Assembly (NCBI GenBank): GCA_944321885.1
Contig: CALUNB010000008.1
Span: 1 to 60,821 of the forward strand
Direction: 5' to 3'
Length of the DNA: 60,821 nucleotides
Source: an uncultured Bacteroidales bacterium
GTDB taxonomy: Bacteria; Bacteroidota; Bacteroidia; Bacteroidales; P3
Shown here: in pieces, positions 45,378-53,823 of the stretch
Layout: each line of letters begins with the position of its first letter
How positions within the stretch are numbered: the first letter of the stretch is position 1
The notes under the pieces: generated by a model
Seen by the model: the letters and a program-made list of their open reading frames with translations, nothing else
Told to the model about the DNA's origin: nothing
Databases searched by the model: none
Made by a program: the position numbers and the translations under genes

Positions 45378-45938
45378 ATGGCAACAACTGCAGATTTTAA
45401 AAATGGTTTGTGCATCAATTTCAACGGAGATGTGTGGCAGATTGTCGAATTCCAACATGTAAAGCCCGGGAAAGGCAATGCTTTCGTACGTACAAAGCTC
45501 AAGAACCTGAAAAACGGCCGCGTGTTGGCCAATACCTTCCCCGCAGGCGTGAAAATCGACACAGCCCGTGTGGAACGCCGTCCCTACCAATTCCTTTACA
45601 AGGACGAGACAGGGTTCAATTTCATGAATTCCGAAACCTACGACCAAATCAATATTCCCGAATTCCTTATCAACAGCCCTCAATTCCTGAAGGAAGGTTG
45701 CACCGTGGATATCTTGGTCCATGCAGAAACGGAAGAACCCCTTTCCTGCGAGTTGCCGGCTTACATGGAATTTGAAATCACGTACACCGAACCGGGTGAA
45801 AAAGGCAACACGGCTACCAACGCCATGAAGGATGCCACCATCGACACCGGTGCCACCATCCGTGTCCCCCTCTTTGTCAATACAGGCGACCGGGTGAAAG
45901 TGGACACCCGCAGCGGGGAATATTCCCAACGTGTATAA
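45378..45938 (+). CDS. efp: Elongation factor P
   Basis: Relieves ribosome stalling at polyproline stretches. The 186-residue protein has the KOW-like domain, with Lys32 at the tip loop in KPGKGNAFVRTKL (equivalent to E. coli Lys34). It is followed by RPYQFLYKDETGFNFMNSETYDQ and the OB domains ending ATIRVPLFVNTGDRVKVDTRSGEYSQRV. No EpmA-like modification gene is seen nearby. Flanked by a terminator and promoter upstream and a weak terminator downstream. Confidence 0.97.
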   Translation: MATTADFKNGLCINFNGDVWQIVEFQHVKPGKGNAFVRTKLKNLKNGRVLANTFPAGVKIDTARVERRPYQFLYKDETGFNFMNSETYDQINIPEFLINSPQFLKEGCTVDILVHAETEEPLSCELPAYMEFEITYTEPGEKGNTATNAMKDATIDTGATIRVPLFVNTGDRVKVDTRSGEYSQRV

Positions 45939-45962
45939 TTGCGGCCCAAGCCAGGCCAAATC

Positions 45963-45992
45963 GCAAAACCTCCGCATACGGGAGTTTTTTGC
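45963..45992 (+). terminator. Probable terminator between efp and lpxD
   Basis: GCAAAAC and CTCCG pair with CGGGAG and TTTTTTGC around a short CATA loop, with one bulge. It ends 16 bp before the lpxD ATG, so read-through into lpxD is likely. Confidence 0.55.
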
Positions 45993-46008
45993 CTAATCCG
46001 TTTTTTGA

Positions 46009-46962
46009 ATGAAGTTTTCACAAGCATATACTGTCTCCCAGCTGATGTCCCACATGGAGGATGTCCGCTTGGTCGGTCCGGAAGATTTCCCGGTTTCAGG
46101 GATGAATGAAATCCACATGGTCGAGGATGGCGACATTACGTTTGTCGATTTGGACAAATATTACAAAAAAGCGCTCGAATCCAAGGCCACGGTCATCCTT
46201 ATCGACAAGGAAGTGGAATGCCCGGAGGGAAAGTGCCTGATTATCACATCGGACCCTTTGGGCAATTTCAACCGCTTGACCCGTCATTTCCGCCCCTTCC
46301 AAGCCAGCACGGCCAGTATCAGTCCCACGGCGAAAATCGGGGAAGGCACCATCATCCAACCGAACTGCTTCATCGGGAACCATGTCACCATCGGACGGAA
46401 TTGTATCATCCATGCCAATGTCACGATTAACGACTATACCATCATCGGGGACAATACCATCATCCAATCGGGGGCTGTCATCGGAGGGGATGCCTGCTAC
46501 TTCCAACGGACCAAGGACGGACATTTCCGGAAATTCGAGTCCAGCGGCCGGGTCATCTTGGGTAACGACGTGGAAATCGGAGCCTTGACCGCCATCGACC
46601 GCGGGGTATCGGGCGATACCATCGTCGGGGATGGAACCAAGATGGACAACTTCGTCCAAGTGGGCCATGACACCCATATCGGCAAACACTGCTTGATTGG
46701 AGCCCACTCAGCCATTGCCGGGGTCTCCACTTTGGAAGATTACGTGACCCTTTGGGCTTCGGTCCTTATCAACAAGGACTTGGTTATCGGGAAAGGGGCC
46801 GTCATCCTGGCCACTTCGGCCGTGGACAAATCCTTGGAAGGCGGGAAGGCCTATTTCGGTTGCCCGGCAGTCGAAGCCCGCAGCAAATGGAAGGAAATGG
46901 CCGCCATTCGTGCCTTACCTTCCCTTGTGGAACATTTCCAGAAAATGCAAGAAAAAGAATAG
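46009..46962 (+). CDS. lpxD: UDP-3-O-(3-hydroxyacyl)glucosamine N-acyltransferase family (LpxD-like)
   Basis: Left-handed beta-helix acyltransferase of 317 residues for lipid A synthesis. The N-terminal uridine-binding domain (GMNEIHMVEDGDITFVDL) is followed by hexapeptide repeats (ISPTAKIGEGTIIQPNCFIG, IGRNCIIHANVTINDYTIIG) and the catalytic-type histidine in DNFVQVGHDTHIG. GGDACYFQRTKDGHFRKFESSG matches the LpxD insert region. It ends with KWKEMAAIRALPSLVEHFQ. Bacteroidota often carry two such genes, so this could be the second, efp-linked copy rather than the canonical one of the lpxD-lpxC-lpxA cluster, which is not seen in this window. Confidence 0.85.
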   Translation: MKFSQAYTVSQLMSHMEDVRLVGPEDFPVSGMNEIHMVEDGDITFVDLDKYYKKALESKATVILIDKEVECPEGKCLIITSDPLGNFNRLTRHFRPFQASTASISPTAKIGEGTIIQPNCFIGNHVTIGRNCIIHANVTINDYTIIGDNTIIQSGAVIGGDACYFQRTKDGHFRKFESSGRVILGNDVEIGALTAIDRGVSGDTIVGDGTKMDNFVQVGHDTHIGKHCLIGAHSAIAGVSTLEDYVTLWASVLINKDLVIGKGAVILATSAVDKSLEGGKAYFGCPAVEARSKWKEMAAIRALPSLVEHFQKMQEKE

Positions 46963-46983
46963 GAGAAAAGGGATTTTCTCCTT

Positions 46984-47020
46984 GGAAAAGGCCCCGCCGG
47001 TTGGAAGCGGGGCCTTTTCC
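46984..47020 (+). terminator. Strong intrinsic terminator after lpxD
   Basis: A perfect 14-bp stem (46984-46997 with 47007-47020, core AAGGCCCCGC/GCGGGGCCTT). The A and T ends of the stem make it likely to act in both directions. Confidence 0.9.
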
Positions 47021-47112
47021 ATATATCTCCACAACCCGACCATAGACCCTAACCAATCCAAGAAAGTGTCACCACCGCCCTGCAAAGACGGCCAGGAAAT
47101 GCCGGGAATACC

Positions 47113-47156
47113 TTACAAAATGAACAAAGCGGAATCGGGCCGCATGCCCAAACGGA
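47113..47156. repeat. Direct repeat A: copy of the metallophosphoesterase gene 3' end
   Basis: Matches 51537-51580 at 40 of 44 positions in the same orientation; the two blocks of 16 and 20 bp on either side of a variable centre are identical. On the minus strand it reads as the last residues of the metallophosphoesterase (RLGMRP then ALFIL and a stop). It lies just beyond the terminator of the T9SS gene, so the two copies bracket the 47157-51536 segment. Confidence 0.85.
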
Positions 47157-47167
47157 GAAATCTCCAA

Positions 47168-47223
47168 CAAAAAAGGGTGGATGCCCATCGTTCCGTTCGC
47201 CAAGAACGTTAGACATCCACCCT
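47168..47223 (-). terminator. Intrinsic terminator of the T9SS cargo gene
   Basis: A 10-bp perfect stem (AGGGTGGATG at 47174-47183 with CATCCACCCT at 47214-47223), 21 bp after the stop codon, followed on the minus strand by a U-run from the A-tract at 47168-47174. Confidence 0.85.
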
Positions 47224-47243
47224 CCCTTTTTGCCTAACTTATC

Positions 47244-50200
47244 CTACCTGACCACTAATTTATAATAGCGGGCATCCTTTCCCTTTTCCAGACGCAAAAA
47301 GTACAAGCCGCCTGCCAAACCGGGACGGAGTTCATGCAATCCGGCATTCAAGTCGCAAGCCGCCACACGCTGCCCTGAAGCCGTGTAAAGTTCCATGCGG
47401 CAAGCAAAAGGCAACCTTATCCAAAATCTCCCCTGGTTCGGGTTCGGATAAACCTCCACTTCCGCCCAAGCGACCTCGTTCGACAAATCCTCCACGACAA
47501 AGCGGATGCTTTCCCTCTCCGATTTCCCGTTCCCGTACACGGCCACGACCCCGGCCTCATGCTCGCCCACAGCCAAATCCTCAAAACGGTAACGGGTTTC
47601 CATCCAAGCGGTATCTACCAATTCCTCGTCCAGATAGAGTTCGTAAGATAAAGGGCTCGAACCCGGGGCTGCCTCCCAAGAAAGCTCGGCGGCAAAACCT
47701 TCCACTTCCACGCGCAAGGAAACCGGTGCCGGACGTGGGGACTCCTTGCGGAGCGTATCCGTATAAACGGCTTCGGAAAGCTTGCCTCCCCAATCGGCCA
47801 GCACGGCATAACGGTAAAGACCGTCTGCCAATTCCCCGTATCCCGTATCCCTGAACAAGGTATCCTGAACCGGTTCGGGCGTCAGGCATTCGGCCGTGTC
47901 GGACCAACGGTACACCCGGTAGCCATTCCGCGGAGCTTCCCCGGCTTTTTCGTCCACGACATCCAAGGATACCAGAACATTGCCTTCCGCATAAGGATGA
48001 GAGAAGAGATTTTCCAAAGGATCCCATATTTCTTCTCCATCCGGTCCCACCCCAATACATATCAAATTCCCCTTTCCGGATTGCCCGCCCGTTGTCGTGA
48101 CGGCACAAGGATAGTCACGCAGCTCGTACTCGCTGTACTTTTCCGCCACTTCCACCATGACCCAAAGCTCCTTTTCCGGGTCAAGGGCAATTTCCGCCGA
48201 TATGGTATCGAAATACCAAGCACCGACCTCCAAATCCTCCCGATCCACCTCGACCCGGTACAAGGTCTGGGAATCTTGGCAAACCAACAAGCTGTAATCC
48301 ACTTGATCCGAACCCGGCACGAAACCGATGCGCCAAGGCATGGGCGATTCCAAACCCAAGGCGTCCAAATCCTCGGGAAGGAAGCGTTGGGCGTAACGGA
48401 ACGCCGGCTGGACCCAACCCTCTTCCGTCCACCAACCACCTATTCCCAAACGATAGTAAGAAAGATTTCCCTCTGCTGCATAACTCAACCGGCCTTCCAA
48501 AGCGGGTTTCTGCCACGAAACTTCCACGCTTTGTCCCGCATCCAAAACGGCCTTGGCCGCCAAGACCGGACGGGCCTCATGCGAAAGGACCATGGGTTCC
48601 AAAATACTGTCGTTTGCTCCCAGAGGGACATAAACACCCGAAGACTCCCATCCGAACTTGCTCGCTTCCACCCAGGCATACAACATGGTGCTCCCATAAT
48701 ATTCTGCACCTGCCATCAAAGACGGAACCTCCAGACGGTATTTCCCGTCCGCCCCGGTAGTGCAAGAAGACTTTCCGAAGGATGTATAGCCTGAATACAG
48801 CCCCGAAGCAAAATCCGCCTCTACAAGAACCCCGGACAAGGGGTCCCCGGCTTCATCCGTAACGATTCCTTCCCAAACAAGACGCGACCCGAAATAAGTG
48901 TAAATTCCCATTCGATAAGGACACATACCGAATTCGTTGCCTGCCTGCACATTAAAATACAACCAACCCGGTATTGCCGGAATCTCCACCGTAATTTCGC
49001 TTCCGGGCTCCCAAGTACCTTGAAGCAAGGTATCATAAACCTCCCTTCCTCCGGAATTCAAATTATAGTACTCTATGTACAATTCCGTGATACCAACCAA
49101 TTCGCCTCCAGTATAAGATGTTTCTGGCAATTCCAAATGCAACCTCGCCACCGGTGTGTCACCTGGCAAGGACTCCACCCTCCTGATTAAGGTCTGGTCC
49201 GGCGCCCTCACATCCCCAAATCTACTCAAGTTTATTCCGTCAATATAAATCGGCACGCTGCCCCTCGGTACGATTTGCAGAAGATTCGTTCCTGTTTGCA
49301 ATTCTTCAGATGCCATTCTAAAACCAGGGCCCACCCACGAAGCATCCTGAGGAGAAGGCAAGTTACTAGCAGAATATTTACGATTCCCATTCAGCAGGAT
49401 AGTAACAGAATTATCTTCAGACTCCGATTCTGCTTGAACATAGCAAAAGAAGCTCCAATCCGTGAATTCCTCCGCTTCTCCGACAAAGAAACTCAGTTCC
49501 AACATACAGCTATCCTGCCCGTAATCTCCATCTATTTTATAGGAATAGAAACCATCATAAGAATGCTTGTCCCATCCGCCCGATGCCGTACCCTTGGGGT
49601 TATGGAAGTGGAGCGCTCCCATCGCCTCCAACTCATCGGATTCAAAATCATTAGAATAGGGAAGCGTAGCTACAGACGGGATCCTTTCTCCCTTTGTGAA
49701 GGCCGAATACCGTCCAACCTCATCTTGAAAACAGATATAAAGGCTGTCCCCCCAGGAAGGTTCGCCTCCCGCGAAGGAGAAAGAATACGGCCGTCCGGGT
49801 TCCACCCCTTCTTTAAAATCCAACAAACGGTATTCAGTGTATCCAGAGGGCATTCCTTCCGCTGGGGTTCCCCGATAAAAAAGCGCTGTAAGAGAGGTGG
49901 AAAAGGCATCACCGTTGACATCGTAAGAGGGTGTCTCCCAATGGAAATCCCAGCAAACCTCTCCCGTAGGACGTTCCACATAGTCCACCAACAGGGAAGA
50001 TGCCGGCATCGGGACGGGCTCTTCATAATCCAGGACAACCACCGAACCCATTTGCCGGTCGTCCAACGAAGCAATCTCTTCCAAAGCGGCTGTCTCTGTG
50101 TCCACTGTCGCCAAACCGAAATAGGGATTGTCCGTATCGTCAATCGCCGCATAAAACCAATACAGTTTGCCCGTCCGGGAATCGAAAGTGGCCGATTGCC

Positions 50201-51206
50201 GAAACCAATTCCCCGTGCTCGACACGATTTGCTTCCCGGTAGAACCAACCAGGAAGGATTTCCCTGTTTCCTTGTCCACGGAATACAAATTGCCGTCCAC
50301 GGCAATCACGTACAAACTTCCCTCCGAATCGCAAGCCATGACCACGGACTGCGGAGCATCCATCCGAATTGTCCCGCTGATGTACAGGCTGTCGCCTGCA
50401 AATTCCACAACATATAAATCGGAGGCAGCATAGCCCTCCTCCCCGTAAAGGTCGGAGACCACATACAGCCTGCCCGAACCGGCATCGTAAGCAGCCTTTG
50501 TACTTCCAACCAAAGGGTCGAAATCTTCATTCCGGTACCGGTACTGCCCGGCATCCCCGCTTGCGGGGTCAAACCAACAATAGCCGCTGTAATAATTGGT
50601 AGACCCAAGCTGGAATCCCCATATCCCGGCCAAACGATCTCCCATCCAAACACTCCAATAAGGAAACAATGGATAGGCGACAGAGGGATCCGAAATCAAC
50701 CATCCGGAAAACGGGGAACCCAGGGATTCCAGTTCCCCAACCTCCCTGCTTTCCAAACGGAAGCGAACCAGTTCGTTATCCAAACACTCCCATCCCACGA
50801 ACGTGGAAACATCCTCCTCCGCCTTGGAAACAGCCGAAACGCCGGTTTTCGTCATACCGGCTGTTCTTCCACTCGTTCCAAGTGTTCCATGGGAAAGAGA
50901 CGCCAAGGATTCCCGGACATGGATGCCCCGCGCAACAGCTACCGGAGTTTCCGAAAATTGAAGTTCCCTTTCCCCTTGAAGTTTGTCTCCCGGAACAGGT
51001 TTGGGAGACATCTTTTCCGAAACAGGTCTGTAAGACGCAGGAGACATTCCCGTTCCGGATTGTCCCCTCCAAGAGCGTGCAAAATCAACCAGGTTCGTTC
51101 CCACTTTTTCACTTTCGTGCAGCAAGGCTTCTCCTTGCAAGGATAGCTGCGCCCAGGCAGCAAAACACCATGGCATGAGCCATAAAAGCACCAAAAACTT
51201 TTTCAT
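47244..51206 (-). CDS. Large secreted surface protein with T9SS type A sorting domain
   Basis: The 1320-residue product starts with a Sec signal (MKKFLVLLWLMPWCFAAWAQ). The first part (to about residue 400) resembles a beta-propeller reading kiosk-like repeats (GRLYVVSDLYGEEG, GSLYVIAVDGNLYSVDKETG, GKLYWFYAAIDD). A cleaved-adhesin or jelly-roll-like domain follows (LPYSNDFESDELEAMG, WSFFCYV). Next come a carboxypeptidase-regulatory-like module (EGIVTDEAGDPLSGVLVEAD), fibronectin-type segments and, in the last 75 residues, the T9SS C-terminal domain (VEVYPNPNQGRFWIRLPF, LYTASGQRVAA, LAGGLYFLRLEKG). The ligand or substrate is unknown. The frame opens at a GTG (51212), but the ATG at 51206 fits the signal peptide. 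Expression appears to be controlled by the inverted-repeat switch directly upstream. Confidence 0.9.
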   Translation of the reverse strand: MKKFLVLLWLMPWCFAAWAQLSLQGEALLHESEKVGTNLVDFARSWRGQSGTGMSPASYRPVSEKMSPKPVPGDKLQGERELQFSETPVAVARGIHVRESLASLSHGTLGTSGRTAGMTKTGVSAVSKAEEDVSTFVGWECLDNELVRFRLESREVGELESLGSPFSGWLISDPSVAYPLFPYWSVWMGDRLAGIWGFQLGSTNYYSGYCWFDPASGDAGQYRYRNEDFDPLVGSTKAAYDAGSGRLYVVSDLYGEEGYAASDLYVVEFAGDSLYISGTIRMDAPQSVVMACDSEGSLYVIAVDGNLYSVDKETGKSFLVGSTGKQIVSSTGNWFRQSATFDSRTGKLYWFYAAIDDTDNPYFGLATVDTETAALEEIASLDDRQMGSVVVLDYEEPVPMPASSLLVDYVERPTGEVCWDFHWETPSYDVNGDAFSTSLTALFYRGTPAEGMPSGYTEYRLLDFKEGVEPGRPYSFSFAGGEPSWGDSLYICFQDEVGRYSAFTKGERIPSVATLPYSNDFESDELEAMGALHFHNPKGTASGGWDKHSYDGFYSYKIDGDYGQDSCMLELSFFVGEAEEFTDWSFFCYVQAESESEDNSVTILLNGNRKYSASNLPSPQDASWVGPGFRMASEELQTGTNLLQIVPRGSVPIYIDGINLSRFGDVRAPDQTLIRRVESLPGDTPVARLHLELPETSYTGGELVGITELYIEYYNLNSGGREVYDTLLQGTWEPGSEITVEIPAIPGWLYFNVQAGNEFGMCPYRMGIYTYFGSRLVWEGIVTDEAGDPLSGVLVEADFASGLYSGYTSFGKSSCTTGADGKYRLEVPSLMAGAEYYGSTMLYAWVEASKFGWESSGVYVPLGANDSILEPMVLSHEARPVLAAKAVLDAGQSVEVSWQKPALEGRLSYAAEGNLSYYRLGIGGWWTEEGWVQPAFRYAQRFLPEDLDALGLESPMPWRIGFVPGSDQVDYSLLVCQDSQTLYRVEVDREDLEVGAWYFDTISAEIALDPEKELWVMVEVAEKYSEYELRDYPCAVTTTGGQSGKGNLICIGVGPDGEEIWDPLENLFSHPYAEGNVLVSLDVVDEKAGEAPRNGYRVYRWSDTAECLTPEPVQDTLFRDTGYGELADGLYRYAVLADWGGKLSEAVYTDTLRKESPRPAPVSLRVEVEGFAAELSWEAAPGSSPLSYELYLDEELVDTAWMETRYRFEDLAVGEHEAGVVAVYGNGKSERESIRFVVEDLSNEVAWAEVEVYPNPNQGRFWIRLPFACRMELYTASGQRVAACDLNAGLHELRPGLAGGLYFLRLEKGKDARYYKLVVR

Positions 51207-51233
51207 GACCACAAGGATTTAATGGATAATTCT

Positions 51234-51509
51234 CCGGTCTCTTGGGAAGAGACCGGCCGCCTTGAAGCCAGCCCCAAGCCTCAAACCTTCAAATAAAAAC
51301 ACTAATTTACTGCACTTTAGTAAAGCAACAGTATCCAATACACCAAGTACAAAGGGGTACGTTTTGCCAATCTACCAAACGCACCCTCCATCGGCTCGAC
51401 AACAAAGAAAATGCAGTCCTACTGAAACAAAACCACTTAGGCAATTGGTTTTTTACTGGGGATTTGTACTTTTGCAAAAAAAATTGCCGGTCTCTTCCCA
51501 AGAGACCGG
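51234..51509. promoter_or_regulatory. Candidate invertible (phase-variable) promoter of the T9SS cargo gene, OFF orientation
   Basis: Two 23-bp arms, 51234-51256 and 51487-51509, are exact reverse complements. Each is also a near-palindrome (10-bp half CCGGTCTCTT, 3-bp centre, then its complement). Between them, 230 bp hold one good promoter on the plus strand: TTGG at 51445-51448, 18 nt spacer, perfect -7 box TACTTTTG at 51467-51474, then C. It points away from the T9SS gene. I find no TAnnTTTG on the minus strand of the segment. After inversion the -7 box would lie at 51269-51276 on the minus strand, about 60 nt from the ATG at 51206. No recombinase gene is in the window. Confidence 0.65.
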
Positions 51510-51516
51510 CAATTTT
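51482..51516 (-). terminator. Terminator of the metallophosphoesterase gene, embedding one switch arm
   Basis: The right inverted-repeat arm is extended by flanking AAATTG/CAATTT into a 16-bp perfect stem with T-rich and A-rich sides. It sits 21 bp after the metallophosphoesterase stop and can act in both directions, also blocking the outward promoter at 51467-51474. Confidence 0.8.
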
Positions 51517-51536
51517 CTGCCAAATAGAATCCTTTT

Positions 51537-51580
51537 TTACAAAATGAACAAACTGAAATTGGGCCGCATGCCCAAACGGA
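51537..51580. repeat. Direct repeat B: intact 3' end of the metallophosphoesterase gene
   Basis: Partner of 47113-47156 (40/44 identical). Here it is the functional last 14 codons and stop of the metallophosphoesterase gene. Confidence 0.85.
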
Positions 51581-53009
51581 AAGGCAGGCCGTTGAAACCG
51601 CATCCGGTATTGACATAAAGGGCCTGGCCGTTGGCCATCACGTACATGCCCGAATAATGCTCGTAAACGAAACGGGCCGGGCTGTAATCCTTCCCGTTGA
51701 CACGCAAGCCCACCTGCATGCCGTGCGTGTGTCCTGCCAAGGTCAAATCCACCTTGGGATAACGCAAATAGACCACCGAATCGAAATGGCTCGGGTCGTG
51801 TGAGAGCAGAATCGTATAAATTCCAGGGGCCGGCTTTCCGGCTGTCTTTTCCTTTCCGGTTCCTTTTCCTGGATTCCTGTCCAAAAGCGGTCCCGGCTCC
51901 GCTTGCCGCCAGCTTTCCCGGGTTTCCAACAAGGATGATGGTTCCAAGGCTTTCTTCAAATTTCCCCGCTTGGGGAAACGTCCACTCTTGCCCCAGTTCT
52001 CCACCCCAGCCAACAACAAGGTATCCCCGCCCCGCACGATTTTGACCGCCGCATTGTTCAAGGTCGTCCAACCCAGATGGTTGTAATAATCAAGCATCTT
52101 CTGCACATTGGCATATTTGGCCGCACGGTTCGGCCAGGAAGCGTAATTCCCGTAATCATGGTTCCCCAAAACACAATATACACCGTCAGGAGCCTGCAAA
52201 TGGGACAATTCCGCCAAAAAAGGGGTCATTTCCGAAGTGGTATAATTCACCATGTCGCCCGTAAAGACAATCATGTCGGGCCTTGTCTGCAAAGCCTGCT
52301 TGACCAGACTCCGGACCTGCCGGGTCGAAGTGAAACTCCCGATATGCAAGTCTGTAAACTGCAATATCCTGTACCCACGGAAGCCTTCCGGGACCGGACG
52401 ATCCGGGTTTTCCTTCCGCATGTCTATCCGGTCTACCCTGAGATTGAAAGTCGATATAACCATAGCGTAAAAGAGGAGCAAAAATAAGAAAAAGGCCGCG
52501 TACCCGGCTGTCTGGTGCGGGATATTTTCCCGTTCGACCGCCCCATTCCCGATGGTAGAACCGGTGTCGCCCACCGGTCCGGTAGCGGGAACATTCCCAT
52601 GCCCCCTTTTCCGTCTTTCACGAACATGGAGGACCAAGGTGGAAAGGCTCCAGACAAAACCGTAACAAACATGGGTCGCCAGAAGCACCAAAAGGGTTCC
52701 CATCCAATAGGTCCGCAAAAAAGCAGGCCAATCCTGAATCGGGGAAGCCACAAGGGCAAGGCAGAAAGCCCCCGTCAAGGCCAAGGGGAGGAAATAAACC
52801 AGGGTCCAGAAAAAACGGGATTTACACCCTTTGGAGGCCAAACGGTGACGGAGAATCCGCCAGACAAAAAAATCCAAGGCCAGCAACAAGGCCAAGGCAA
52901 CCCGCACATAGCCGTAAAGCGGCATACGCACAGCCATGACCCAGACCAGACAAACAAAAAGCGCCCCGTACAAAAGAGGCGCTCCATAACGTTGGATACT
53001 TTTCTTCAT
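51537..53009 (-). CDS. Membrane-anchored calcineurin-like metallophosphoesterase (YaeI-like)
   Basis: Protein of 490 residues. About four N-terminal helices (APLLYGALFVCLVWVMAV, VALALLLALDFFVW, FLPLALTGAFCLALV, LLVLLATHVCYGFVW) are followed by another (AAFFLFLLLFYAMVISTF) and then the phosphoesterase domain. Metal-site motifs are FTDLHIGS (DLH), VFTGDMVN (GD), VLGNHDYG (GNHD), LLSHDP and LAGHTHGMQVG (GHTH). The substrate is unknown; relatives act on UDP-diacylglucosamine, phospholipid or nucleotide bonds. A Gly/Lys/Pro-rich insert of about 35 residues interrupts the domain before YTILLSHDP. The frame opens at 53231 inside tonB, but the ATG at 53009 begins 1 nt after the tonB stop (TGATATG). 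Its 3' end is duplicated at 47113-47156. Confidence 0.9.
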   Translation of the reverse strand: MKKSIQRYGAPLLYGALFVCLVWVMAVRMPLYGYVRVALALLLALDFFVWRILRHRLASKGCKSRFFWTLVYFLPLALTGAFCLALVASPIQDWPAFLRTYWMGTLLVLLATHVCYGFVWSLSTLVLHVRERRKRGHGNVPATGPVGDTGSTIGNGAVERENIPHQTAGYAAFFLFLLLFYAMVISTFNLRVDRIDMRKENPDRPVPEGFRGYRILQFTDLHIGSFTSTRQVRSLVKQALQTRPDMIVFTGDMVNYTTSEMTPFLAELSHLQAPDGVYCVLGNHDYGNYASWPNRAAKYANVQKMLDYYNHLGWTTLNNAAVKIVRGGDTLLLAGVENWGKSGRFPKRGNLKKALEPSSLLETRESWRQAEPGPLLDRNPGKGTGKEKTAGKPAPGIYTILLSHDPSHFDSVVYLRYPKVDLTLAGHTHGMQVGLRVNGKDYSPARFVYEHYSGMYVMANGQALYVNTGCGFNGLPFRLGMRPNFSLFIL

Positions 53010-53010
53010 A

Positions 53011-53823
53011 TCACATTCCCCGCACGAAACGGTAGGTGATGGTCCCCACTTGGGGTTCCGGGGCATGCTCCGAAGGCACGAAACGCGACTTGCGGGCCGC
53101 ATCCTCGGCAGTAGTCCAAAGGCGGCGATCCATCGTGGTCGTGCCTTTGACCCCGGCTTGCGTCCGGACAACCACCCCGTTGCGGTCCACCCAAATCCGG
53201 ACCACGACCACTCCCTCTTCCTCCGAATCATAAGGAGGCTTGGCCAAGGACATCAAAGTCCGCCCGTTAAGCGTGAATGAAATACCACCCGAGCCACCGG
53301 AACCCTCGTAACCTTGGGCATGGAGGTCACCTTCCGGCTTGCCCTGATCTCCGGCTTGGGTGGTTTTTCCTTGTGTCGAAGGCTCCTGGCCTTTACGTTT
53401 TCCCGGATACAAAGCCAAAGGGTTCAATTCCGGCTGTTCCGGTTCCTTCCGTTCTACCTGTTCCGTTTCTTTAGGAGACTTCGTTGGTTCCGGCTTAGGT
53501 GTTTCGGGGTCCTTCCGGGCCAAAGCCGGGGCTTCTTCCTCGGAGGTCTCCAAAACCACTTCTTCCTCCGGTTCCGAAGCTACCTCTTCCACTTGGTTTT
53601 CCTGCATGGGAGAGGATTCCGGCTCGAAAGCCTGTACCTCGCCCGCCCCGGCTTCGGAATACCCCAAGCTTACCTCCACCCCGTATTCGGGGGGCGGCGG
53701 GAAAGGACGGTACAAGCCGCAGAACAGCAGGATGCAAATTGCTACCACCGCCGCTGCCACCGTGACCGCCAAGGCAATCCACCGGGCTTTCTTTTCCGTT
53801 TCTCCTTGCGATTGATTATTCAT
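53011..53823 (-). CDS. tonB: TonB-like energy transducer
   Basis: Links the ExbB-ExbD motor to outer membrane receptors. The 270-residue protein has one N-terminal helix (WIALAVTVAAAVVAICILLFCGLY, about 15-38) and then a long Pro/Glu-rich periplasmic linker (EPESSPMQENQVEEVASEPE and PKPEPTKSPKETEQVE). A C-terminal domain contains GGISFTLNGRTLMSLAKPPYD, VVVRIWVDRNGVVV and VGTITYRFVRGM. Start overlaps the exbD stop by 8 bp; metallophosphoesterase follows 1 nt after. Atypical TonB C-terminus, so a TolA-like role is possible. Confidence 0.87.
   Translation of the reverse strand: MNNQSQGETEKKARWIALAVTVAAAVVAICILLFCGLYRPFPPPPEYGVEVSLGYSEAGAGEVQAFEPESSPMQENQVEEVASEPEEEVVLETSEEEAPALARKDPETPKPEPTKSPKETEQVERKEPEQPELNPLALYPGKRKGQEPSTQGKTTQAGDQGKPEGDLHAQGYEGSGGSGGISFTLNGRTLMSLAKPPYDSEEEGVVVVRIWVDRNGVVVRTQAGVKGTTTMDRRLWTTAEDAARKSRFVPSEHAPEPQVGTITYRFVRGM

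Noticed and set aside
47113..47156. Small plus-strand peptide MNKAESGRMPKRR similar to MNKLKLGRMPKRK at 51544
   Set aside because: The similarity is explained by the minus-strand end of the metallophosphoesterase gene; the plus-strand frames are shadows.
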